64,000 bases of DNA, taken from assembly GCA_037139195.1 (NCBI GenBank), contig JBAXGW010000001.1:62001-126000 (forward strand), read 5' to 3'. Made by a program: the position numbers and the translations under genes. Origin of the DNA: JBAXGW01 sp037139195. Lineage in GTDB: Bacteria > Bacteroidota > Bacteroidia > Bacteroidales > JAHJDW01. Numbering within the stretch: position 1 is the first letter of the stretch; every line of letters begins with the position of its first letter. Below are positions 25,737 through 32,916 of the stretch, one piece after another. The notes under the pieces are model-generated. The model saw only the letters and a program-made list of their open reading frames with translations, was not told the DNA's origin and made no database searches.

Positions 25737-26435
25737 CTACAAAACTAATCTACACAAATAATTTCCTTCTTCACTTGCATATAACAATTCGCATTTGAAT
25801 CCGCATTCTTCGGCATACATTGATAATACCGAATAATCAATATATAACCACTGAAAAGGAGTTCCTGAAATGCCTTTATATTTTAATGTATATTCAATTT
25901 CACCGAAATATTCTGCATTTAAATCAATTCCTGTCTCGGGCAATAAATACGAAATATCCGAAGACTCAATAAAAACCTGAGCATCTTTATTCATAATGCT
26001 TTTCACATGCATAAATAAATCCTTGAGCCCTGATATTGTTTTCGCCATGCCAATTCCATTCATTAAAAACAAAATAGTGTCAAAAGAAACCTTTGTTAAT
26101 GAATAAATGTCTTTGCAATAACAGTCCTTCACGCCTCTTTTCTTCATTACTTCAATGCCTAGCTCCGAAATATCAATCGCCATAACTTCAAATCCTTTTT
26201 TTTGCAATTCTAATGAATGGCAACCAGCACCAGCTCCAACATCTAAAACCTTTCCTTTACACAATTCCAATGCTAGTATTTCTTGTTCGGGCATTTTAGT
26301 AATATCTCTAAAAAAATACGACACGGGAAGTTTTTCATCTTCTGCCATCGAACATTGAACAATAATCTGTGCGTTTTTTCCTTTTTCTAAATAATCCTTG
26401 TAGGCAATTCCTAAAACATCAGTTTGATTATCCAT
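25737..26435 (-). CDS. Class I SAM-dependent methyltransferase
   Basis: A 232-residue methyltransferase with motif I 'VLDVGAGAGCHSLELQKKGF', the acidic residue in 'VMAIDISELGIEVM' and motif 'DTILFLMNGIGMAK' in place of the usual post-II motif. The N-terminal 60 residues contain an unusual variable lid. The 'NGIG' sequence is typical of a Bacteroidota methyltransferase group without known substrate. The gene is convergent with the unknown gene at 25168. It could act on a small metabolite, and no target can be inferred. Confidence 0.8.
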   Translation of the reverse strand: MDNQTDVLGIAYKDYLEKGKNAQIIVQCSMAEDEKLPVSYFFRDITKMPEQEILALELCKGKVLDVGAGAGCHSLELQKKGFEVMAIDISELGIEVMKKRGVKDCYCKDIYSLTKVSFDTILFLMNGIGMAKTISGLKDLFMHVKSIMNKDAQVFIESSDISYLLPETGIDLNAEYFGEIEYTLKYKGISGTPFQWLYIDYSVLSMYAEECGFKCELLYASEEGNYLCRLVL

Positions 26436-26500
26436 TTTCAGCTATTTTCTAATTAATCCTTAAATCAGCAAGCATTTTTAACACTCATAAAATGAAAAAC

Positions 26501-26542
26501 CTTCGACTCAGAGTAACCGTAGACTGAGCGGGTTCGAAGTCT
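26501..26542. repeat. REP-like palindromic repeat, copy 2
   Basis: Nested stems: CTTCGA (26501-26506) with TCGAAG (26534-26539), and CTCAG (26507-26511) with CTGAG (26524-26528). It lies in the 316-base gap between the divergent methyltransferase and EreA-like genes and resembles the copy at 20519. I see no gene in the rest of that gap. Confidence 0.6.
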
Positions 26543-26751
26543 AAATAAGATCTGGCAAAAAAATCTTGCGGAATTTAGGTAAATTTAGTTTTTTATTTCC
26601 AAAAAGCAAAATTCCGAAAATAAAATTAATATTTTCAATTGTTTTTTACTTTATTGTTGTAATTTAGTACAACATAACATTTAGTAATAGGCGAATCATA
26701 TCTTCAGCCAATCAAATTAAAAATCAAAGTATTAAGCAAAATAATCAGTTT

Positions 26752-28578
26752 ATGCAAAAAATAAAATCCTATTACTTATTCTTTTTATTATTTTTTACAA
26801 GCATCGGTGTTTTCGCTCAAAATGATACTACGCTTGTTTCTAAAATCAACTTAGAAAACAATGATGATTATTCAGGGTTTAATATTTTAAATAGTTCAGT
26901 TAAAGGCTACAAAGTATTTTTTACGGGCGAAAACCATCTTTTTCAAAAAAGCAATGTTGAACTGGAATTGAAAATGTTAAAATACTTATATAAAAATGCA
27001 GGCGTACGCTATTTATTTCTAGAATTTGGATATTCAAGAGGCTGGTTAATAGACAAATATATTCAAACAGGTGATTCTAATCTTTTTCAAATTCTCGACA
27101 ATTATTCATTTAAAACATTTTCGAACTTTTACAAACGATTATATGAATTCAATTCAAAACTAGATAGTTCTGAAAAAATTCATGTAATAGGAATCGATTG
27201 CGAACGTTTTTTAGGTACGCCCACAAAAGTGCTTACTTTGCTCCTTCCAAAAAACAATCCTCCAAAAGAGATTGAATTATCAGTAGAAAGTTTGAAAGGC
27301 ATAGCAATGTTTAATGATGATTATTATAAGAACAAATCGGAGAAAGCTGATAAACACGATTTTTACAAGAAAAACGACTACTCTAATAAAAACACATTAA
27401 TACTTATATTAGAAGATTATAACAAAAACAAGTCGATTTACGAAAAATATATTGGACCCGAAAACTTTTCAGTATTCAATGAAACAATGATTAGCATTGA
27501 ATCATACATGAAATGGACTGAATATAACGATAAAAATGCCACCCATCAATACGTTTACAGAGAACAATACATGTACAACGAATTTATCAAAGCACTGAAA
27601 ATATATGATAAAGGCAACTTTTTTGCTCAATTTGGCAGATGCCATGTATCAACTGTGAATCAACAAGAAGCATGCAACTGGTTTGATTACAATTCAATAG
27701 CCACAAGATTAAACACTTCTGAAGATACAATTATTAAAAACAAAGTTTTTACTATTGGCGTGTTTTACCCAAAAGAAGAAAAACTTGAAGGGAAAGATTC
27801 GATTAATTTTAATAGAATTTTTAGCAAGGCGAATGAAAGCGGATACACACTTATAAAGATCAACAACGACACAATTTTCAATACCATAAGAGAAAAATAC
27901 AAATTCCTGATAATCAACCAAAACAAATCGGAAAAAGAAATGGACGAAAATATTAGCGACGAAGATGATGAAAATGAAGACAGTGAAGCTGAATCTGAAA
28001 CATTATTTCATTTCAATGCATTTGGCGGTCAGCAATATTTTAAGTTAAAAAACTTCAATAATTTTTTAAATAGCTATCAAATACCTTCACTCAATTCTAC
28101 TATTCAATATTATGGTTTTGGAATTACATTCTGCGTTAAAAAAGCGGCAGTTGTTGATTTAAATTACAACGTATTTAAAACTCAAACATCAACAATTTCA
28201 GGGGACTCAACCAGCGAATTTAGCGGACTTAATTATTTTTATGGCATTGGATACGACTTAATCAATAAAAATTTCGCTCATTTTATTCCTTCAATTGGTT
28301 TTGGTTACGGACAATTGAAATATGTTCTAAAAGGCAATCAAAATACACTTTTTGGCGACAATATAATTTCATCATATATAAACCCAGCGTTTTTGCTTTC
28401 GTTATCCTTAGATGCTAGAATCAACATAAAATTCATAAGTATTGGATGTAAAGCAAGTTATATACAAGATTGCTCCGATCAAAAATGGCGTAGCGACAAT
28501 GAAATTGTTAAATACAGTCCGAAAACACAATTGAGCGGATTTCAAATTGCTGGAGTGGTTTCAATTCTTATTAAATAG
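26752..28578 (+). CDS. Secreted erythromycin-esterase-like protein with C-terminal beta-rich domain
   Basis: A 608-residue protein with a signal peptide (residues 1-23, ending 'VFAQ'). Residues 45-330 resemble the EreA/ChaN (TIKI-like) fold: 'VFFTGENHLFQKSN' with Glu and His, 'GVRYLFLEFGYSRGW', and a later 'FAQFGRCHVST' that matches the second His motif. A very acidic Asp/Glu linker (about 395-415) leads to a C-terminal domain of alternating strands ('GFGITFCVKKAAVVDLNYNV', 'IGYDLINKNFAH') like a small outer-membrane barrel. The enzyme part may face the surface or periplasm. Substrate unknown; drug esterase activity is not established. Confidence 0.65.
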   Translation: MQKIKSYYLFFLLFFTSIGVFAQNDTTLVSKINLENNDDYSGFNILNSSVKGYKVFFTGENHLFQKSNVELELKMLKYLYKNAGVRYLFLEFGYSRGWLIDKYIQTGDSNLFQILDNYSFKTFSNFYKRLYEFNSKLDSSEKIHVIGIDCERFLGTPTKVLTLLLPKNNPPKEIELSVESLKGIAMFNDDYYKNKSEKADKHDFYKKNDYSNKNTLILILEDYNKNKSIYEKYIGPENFSVFNETMISIESYMKWTEYNDKNATHQYVYREQYMYNEFIKALKIYDKGNFFAQFGRCHVSTVNQQEACNWFDYNSIATRLNTSEDTIIKNKVFTIGVFYPKEEKLEGKDSINFNRIFSKANESGYTLIKINNDTIFNTIREKYKFLIINQNKSEKEMDENISDEDDENEDSEAESETLFHFNAFGGQQYFKLKNFNNFLNSYQIPSLNSTIQYYGFGITFCVKKAAVVDLNYNVFKTQTSTISGDSTSEFSGLNYFYGIGYDLINKNFAHFIPSIGFGYGQLKYVLKGNQNTLFGDNIISSYINPAFLLSLSLDARINIKFISIGCKASYIQDCSDQKWRSDNEIVKYSPKTQLSGFQIAGVVSILIK

Positions 28579-28584
28579 ATACAA

Positions 28585-29070
28585 TTAAACAACTTCTAAC
28601 AAATCAAATATACTTCTAATTTCAAAATCGCATTTTGCATTATCTATTTGTACACCAAATTCATTGAACCAAATAGTTTTCATATTTAACTGCATCGCTC
28701 CTACTATATCTTTCTCGTAATCATTTCCTACCATCACGCAATCCATAGCCGAAACATTCATTTTGTCGGCAATTATTTTAAAGAAATTAGGATCAGGCTT
28801 TTTATAGCCCAAATCTTTTGAAGAAAAAAAATAATCGAAATAAATATCAATTTCTCCTCGTTTCAAAGATTCAATCATTAATGCTGTATCCGATTCACCC
28901 GCATTAGTAGCAATACACAACGCATATTTACCTTTAAGACTTTTTAAAACTTCCTTTACGCCCTCTATCACTTCAATTTCAGGCCAAAAAGCCATCGGAC
29001 CAGGATATTGAGTAAAATCTCTCATCAACGTATTTCCCCAATCAAAAATTATTGCTTTAAACTTTTCCAT
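28585..29070 (-). CDS. HAD-superfamily hydrolase, atypical motif I
   Basis: A 161-residue haloacid dehalogenase-type protein. Motif I is 'IIFDWGNTL' (nucleophile Asp10). The second acidic residue of the usual D-x-D is glycine, which normally serves as acid/base in phosphatases. Motif II is 'CIATNAGES', motif III Lys in 'YKKPDPNFF', and motif IV 'MVGNDYEKDIVGA'. The cap is short, as in many YjjG/GS1-like members. Substitution at D+2 may alter the reaction. The DUF486 gene ends one base upstream, so they are probably one transcript. Confidence 0.8.
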   Translation of the reverse strand: MEKFKAIIFDWGNTLMRDFTQYPGPMAFWPEIEVIEGVKEVLKSLKGKYALCIATNAGESDTALMIESLKRGEIDIYFDYFFSSKDLGYKKPDPNFFKIIADKMNVSAMDCVMVGNDYEKDIVGAMQLNMKTIWFNEFGVQIDNAKCDFEIRSIFDLLEVV

Positions 29071-29071
29071 A

Positions 29072-29398
29072 TTATTTTTTGAAAATAAAAACTACCGCTA
29101 AAATTAAAAACATAAAACCTACCAAATGATTCCATTTTATACCTTCTTTTAAATACCAAGCCGAAAAACCTATAAAAACAACAATTGTAATTGCTTCTTG
29201 CATTATTTTTAACTGAACAGCACTAAACTGACCATGCCCAATTCTGTTTGCTGGAACTTGCAAACAATATTCGAAAAAGGCAATGCCCCAACTCACAAGT
29301 ATAACCTTCCACAAAGCAACGTCTTTATACTTCAAATGCCCATACCAAGCAAATGTCATAAAGATATTAGAAGCAACCAACAACGCAAATGTTCTCAT
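29072..29398 (-). CDS. DMT-family small membrane protein (DUF486)
   Basis: A 108-residue protein with four membrane helices. It has the family pattern of DUF486 (DMT superfamily, small multidrug-resistance relatives): 'TFAWYGHLKYKD', 'SWGIAFFEYCLQVPANRIGH' and 'QLKIMQEAITIVVFIGFSA'. Members are presumed to form dimeric transporters, but the substrate has not been shown. It is tightly linked to the downstream HAD gene and divergent from the SnoaL-like lipoprotein gene. Confidence 0.85.
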   Translation of the reverse strand: MRTFALLVASNIFMTFAWYGHLKYKDVALWKVILVSWGIAFFEYCLQVPANRIGHGQFSAVQLKIMQEAITIVVFIGFSAWYLKEGIKWNHLVGFMFLILAVVFIFKK

Positions 29399-29442
29399 AA
29401 AAAATATTTTACCACAAAATTAATTCATTTATACAATTCCAC

Positions 29443-29450
29443 TATATTTG
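29443..29450 (+). promoter_or_regulatory. Bacteroidota -7 promoter box
   Basis: TATATTTG, an exact TAnnTTTG match, lies 11 bases before the ATG at 29462, which supports that start rather than the longer open frame. Confidence 0.4.
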
Positions 29451-29461
29451 ATAAAAAAAAG

Positions 29462-29977
29462 ATGAACAAAATTACGTTAATAATAATTGTATTCTCGCTG
29501 TTTGCTTGTAATAGTCAAAACGCAACAAATAAAAAATCACCTTTATTAGAATATGAGATAAATCAGCTTTTGAATAATTGGCATTACGACGCTGCTACGT
29601 CAAATCACGAACAATACATTGGAACAATGAGCTCAGATGCTGTTTATATTGGCACCGATGCTACTGAATACTGGACACAGCCTGATTTTGCAAAATGGAG
29701 CAAACCCTATTTCGACAAAAAGAAAACATGGAACTTTAAGCTTGTGAAAAGAAACATCTATTTTTCAAGTAACAATACAGTTGCTTGGTTCGATGAATTA
29801 CTAGAAACAGGACTTGGATTGTGCAGAGGTTCAGGAGTATTAGAATTAACAGATAACACTTGGAAAATAAAACAATATGTTTTATCGCCAACTATTCCCA
29901 ACAACATGATTGGAGAGATTGTCAAGAGCAAAAAAGAAGCTGATTCATTGATAGTTGTAAAATTCCGACAAAAATAA
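29462..29977 (+). CDS. Predicted lipoprotein with SnoaL/NTF2-like domain
   Basis: The best start is ATG 29462, giving 171 residues with a lipoprotein signal and Cys16 ('LFACNSQ'). The domain is the SnoaL_3 cone-shaped fold: 'EINQLLNNWHYDAATSN', 'YIGTMSSDAVYIGTDATEYW', 'NTVAWFDELLETG' and 'WKIKQYVLSPTIPNNM'. These folds bind small ligands and some are enzymes, but no function is assigned. The upstream part of the open frame (29234-29461) overlaps the divergent DUF486 gene and is not used here. Confidence 0.8.
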   Translation: MNKITLIIIVFSLFACNSQNATNKKSPLLEYEINQLLNNWHYDAATSNHEQYIGTMSSDAVYIGTDATEYWTQPDFAKWSKPYFDKKKTWNFKLVKRNIYFSSNNTVAWFDELLETGLGLCRGSGVLELTDNTWKIKQYVLSPTIPNNMIGEIVKSKKEADSLIVVKFRQK

Positions 29978-30029
29978 ACGGCTCTTATTCAAAGAATATT
30001 TATCAACTCATTATTTTCAACTCCCTAAA

Positions 30030-30106
30030 TTAGGCTTAATTATTTAAATACATTTAAATATTTAGGCTTAATTTTGGGAATCTATTTAAAATTTTAAGCC
30101 TAAAAT
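30030..30106. promoter_or_regulatory. Repeated TTAGGCTTAA sites before the ATPase gene
   Basis: The word TTAGGCTTAATT occurs at 30030-30041 and again at 30062-30073, and in inverted form (TTAAGCCTAA) at about 30094-30104. All lie in the 180 bases before the DUF4143 ATPase start. The arrangement suggests operator sites or a hairpin leader for this gene. Confidence 0.5.
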
Positions 30107-30156
30107 TTGGAATAACAATTTTTGTTTCTTAATTTTGAGGAAAATATTAATATTTT

Positions 30157-31284
30157 ATGTATAAAAGAAAAATTGATGATATTATTGCGAAATACATTGG
30201 CAACAAAGAGTTTATTATTCTATTTGGAGCAAGACAGATTGGAAAAACTACAACATTAAACAATTTGTTTTCAAATAATCAAGATGCATTAATATTTAAT
30301 TGTGAGCGACCAGAGATTCTTCAAATTCTAGAAAACTTTAATATTTCTGAATTAAAGCTTTTATTTGGAGATAAAAAAATAATTGCCTTAGACGAGGCAC
30401 AGTGTGTTCCAAATATTGGAAAAGTTTTAAAATTGATTTATGATTCCCCTGAATTTACTCAAAAAATAATAGCAACAGGCTCTAGTAGTTTCGATTTGTC
30501 GAATAAAATCAATGAACCACTTACTGGTAGAAATTTAAAATTCAAAATGTTTCCGCTTTCATATCAGGAAATTGTAGAACACAAAACGTGGCTTTGGTGC
30601 AAGGAAAACATTGATGAATTATTGATATTTGGTTCGTATCCAGGCGTTATTGATAAGCCAATTTCTGAAAAGCCGAAGTATTTATCCAATCTTTCTTCCG
30701 ACTATTTGTTTAAAGATGTTTTGGCGCTTGAAAACATTAAAAATCCCTTGGTTTTAAGAAAACTTTTGCAATTGCTGGCATGGCAAATTGGTTCAGAAGT
30801 TTCTATGAATGAGTTGGCTATGCAGTTGGGAATTTCGATGAAAACAGTTGAGAAATATATTGATTTGCTAGAAAAAAGTTTTGTTATTTTTGGATTACAT
30901 TCATTTAGCCGAAATATGAGAAATGAATTGAAAAAGAGCAGAAAATACTATTTCTTTGATTTAGGAATTCGCAATGCTTTGATCAACAACTTCTCTGGAT
31001 TAAGTTCAAGAACAGACAAAGGTGCAATTTGGGAAAATTTTTGCATTAGTGAGCGCTATAAGAATAATGAAACTTCTAGCATATTGAAAAACATGTATTT
31101 TTGGAGAACTTATGATGGTGCAGAAATTGATTTAGTAGAAGAAAAAGACGGCAATATTGAGTGTTTTGAATTCAAGATATCTGCAAAACGAAAAACTGCA
31201 TTTCCTCAAAGTTTTGAAGAAGCCTATAAACCAAAGTCGAATTTAATAGTTTCTCCTGAAAATGTTCATGAGTTTTTGTTGTAA
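30157..31284 (+). CDS. AAA ATPase with DUF4143 domain
   Basis: A 375-residue ATP-binding protein. Walker A is 'GARQIGKTT' (24-32), Walker B 'IIALDEAQCV', and sensor I is in 'KIIATGSSSFDLSNKIN' with the arginine finger in 'PLTGRNLKFKMFPLS'. The C-terminal half holds DUF4143, with a helix-turn-helix region ('SMNELAMQLGISMKTVEKYI') and a nuclease-like fold ('GAEIDLVEEKDGNIECFEFK'). Members are widespread single genes in bacteria and archaea, often mobile or strain-specific; the role is unknown, with defence suggested. It stands alone in its transcript. Confidence 0.88.
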   Translation: MYKRKIDDIIAKYIGNKEFIILFGARQIGKTTTLNNLFSNNQDALIFNCERPEILQILENFNISELKLLFGDKKIIALDEAQCVPNIGKVLKLIYDSPEFTQKIIATGSSSFDLSNKINEPLTGRNLKFKMFPLSYQEIVEHKTWLWCKENIDELLIFGSYPGVIDKPISEKPKYLSNLSSDYLFKDVLALENIKNPLVLRKLLQLLAWQIGSEVSMNELAMQLGISMKTVEKYIDLLEKSFVIFGLHSFSRNMRNELKKSRKYYFFDLGIRNALINNFSGLSSRTDKGAIWENFCISERYKNNETSSILKNMYFWRTYDGAEIDLVEEKDGNIECFEFKISAKRKTAFPQSFEEAYKPKSNLIVSPENVHEFLL

Positions 31285-31386
31285 TTAGTTATTGCATAAA
31301 CTCATAACTGAAAAATTAGGATTTAAGGTGGATTCTTTATATGTTTGTTTATCATTCACTTATTCAAAAAAAAAAAACATTATAAA

Positions 31387-32040
31387 ATGAAAAATATCAT
31401 ATTACTTATCATTATATTTTTATCCTCTGTTTATGTTGAAGCGCAGAAAATTAATTTTGCAGTTTCAAATAATCATGGAGATTTTGTTTATATGGGCATA
31501 GGCAATAATTTAACTATAATTGCTGAAAACACCCCAGCAGATTCTTTGTATATAACAACTGACAATGGCAGAATTTATAAAAGCAAAAAATTCGAATATT
31601 TTTATGCTCCAACTAAATATGGAATAGCAACAATAACATTGAAAACAATAAAAGGTTTAGATACAATATTAATTGGCAAATATGAATTTCGAGTCATCAG
31701 TCCTGAATTAACAATAGAAACCATAGGCGAAAAAGGTTGTATACAAAATGGACTTATTGATAGAGATGCTTTTAAAGACGCAAGTTATATTTCAGTTGGA
31801 TATAAAACCTTTTTATTGCAAGGTGTTGAATTCAAGATATACGAGTATTGCATATTAGTAATTCGTAACAATAAGGTTTTTGATATGAAAAGATTTGAAA
31901 ATCCATTCTTCAATGATGAAGCAAAAAAAATGTTCGCATCATTGAAAAGTGGGGACATTATGATTTTCAACAGTATAAATTATATTACTCCAGATGGAAA
32001 AAAAGACTTCCTTAATCCTTTGGAATATAGAATAAAATAA
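31387..32040 (+). CDS. Secreted GldM-like domain protein
   Basis: Starting at ATG 31387, this 217-residue protein has a signal peptide ('YVEAQ') and then a region that matches the C-terminal periplasmic domains of the gliding/T9SS motor protein GldM. Visible pieces are 'NNHGDFVYMGIGNNLTI', 'YAPTKYGIATITLKT', 'IGKYEFRVISPELTIE', and the final domain with 'FKIYEYCILVIRNNKVFDMK' and 'LKSGDIMIFNSINYI'. It lacks the membrane helix of GldM. It may be a periplasmic binding or assembly factor, but this is inferred from fold resemblance only. Confidence 0.65.
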   Translation: MKNIILLIIIFLSSVYVEAQKINFAVSNNHGDFVYMGIGNNLTIIAENTPADSLYITTDNGRIYKSKKFEYFYAPTKYGIATITLKTIKGLDTILIGKYEFRVISPELTIETIGEKGCIQNGLIDRDAFKDASYISVGYKTFLLQGVEFKIYEYCILVIRNNKVFDMKRFENPFFNDEAKKMFASLKSGDIMIFNSINYITPDGKKDFLNPLEYRIK

Positions 32041-32053
32041 AAAAGCTTAACAA

Positions 32054-32542
32054 TTAACTACAATCAAAAACTTCTAAATCAGATATTTTAGCTTTATCAA
32101 TATTAAAACGAATCATTGTTTTTTTTTGTTGAAAGCCATATTTGCCAGCTGCACCAGGGTTTATATGTAACAGATTGTTTTTAGGGTCATTAATTACTTT
32201 TAAAATATGCGAATGACCTGAAATAAAAATAGTAGGCTGATATTTTTGAATTAAAGAATATGCGTATTTGTCATATTTACCAGGGTAACCTCCAATATGA
32301 ATCATTAAAACAGTTATGTCTTCTGCTTTAAAACATTGAAATTCTGGAAACTCACAACGTATGTCTTGTCCATCTATATTTCCGTATACCGCTTTTACAG
32401 GTTTTATCTCTCTCAGTTTTTGAATCACCTCATAGTTTCCAATGTCTCCAGCATGCCATATTTCATTACATGAAGAAAAAAAATCAGCAGCTTGTGGCAA
32501 AACAAAATTATGAGTATCGGACAACAAACCAATTTTAATCAT
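32054..32542 (-). CDS. YfcE/MJ0936-type metallophosphoesterase
   Basis: A 162-residue single-domain phosphodiesterase with all metal-binding motifs in order: 'LLSDTHN', 'HAGDIGN', 'VYGNIDGQ', 'IHIGGYPGKY' and 'SGHSHILK'. These small enzymes bind two divalent ions and cleave phosphodiesters in vitro; the natural substrate is not known. It is the third gene of a minus-strand run from cyanophycin synthetase through the Hpt protein (1 base between Hpt and this gene), so it may be co-transcribed with them. Confidence 0.85.
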   Translation of the reverse strand: MIKIGLLSDTHNFVLPQAADFFSSCNEIWHAGDIGNYEVIQKLREIKPVKAVYGNIDGQDIRCEFPEFQCFKAEDITVLMIHIGGYPGKYDKYAYSLIQKYQPTIFISGHSHILKVINDPKNNLLHINPGAAGKYGFQQKKTMIRFNIDKAKISDLEVFDCS

Positions 32543-32543
32543 A

Positions 32544-32894
32544 TTAGTCTATTGAATACGTTGTTTTTAAATGTATTACAACTTCAGCAGACATGGCTTT
32601 TGATACATTAAAAAGCGATTCAACACATGCTTGTTCTGATTCTATCATCGATAATTTTTCAATATTTGCGAAATTTTCTGACAGTTCGTTAAGCCCGAAA
32701 ATACGAAACGATGATTTCAACTTATGTGCAGTCGACCTTACTGCGTTCCAATCGGAATTGCATATTGATGCTTGAATAGTTTCAATGTTTTTTGGTGTTT
32801 CCGAAACAAACAGGCTTATCAACTCCTTTAGAGAATCAGAATCACTTCCACAAGCTTCATTTAGGTAGGTTAAATCTATCTTAATACCAGACAT
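32544..32894 (-). CDS. Hpt-domain phosphotransfer protein
   Basis: A 116-residue protein that is one histidine-phosphotransfer domain. The active site 'AHKLKSSFRIFGL' places the phospho-His at residue 57, within the usual four-helix bundle. Hpt proteins relay phosphate between receiver domains of hybrid kinases and response regulators. No kinase is next to it, but a hybrid kinase with a receiver domain is encoded 6 kb away (38848-40713) and is a possible partner. It lies between the cyanophycin synthetase and phosphoesterase genes. Confidence 0.85.
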   Translation of the reverse strand: MSGIKIDLTYLNEACGSDSDSLKELISLFVSETPKNIETIQASICNSDWNAVRSTAHKLKSSFRIFGLNELSENFANIEKLSMIESEQACVESLFNVSKAMSAEVVIHLKTTYSID

Positions 32895-32916
32895 ACAATC
32901 TTTTTTATCTATTACT

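Noticed and set aside
29234..29461. N-terminal extension of the SnoaL-like frame
   Set aside because: It overlaps the divergent DUF486 gene and has a promoter box at 29443, so the ATG at 29462 was used.
30157..31284. Transposase or insertion sequence
   Set aside because: The protein is a DUF4143 ATPase; the inverted words nearby are upstream only and do not flank the gene as terminal repeats.
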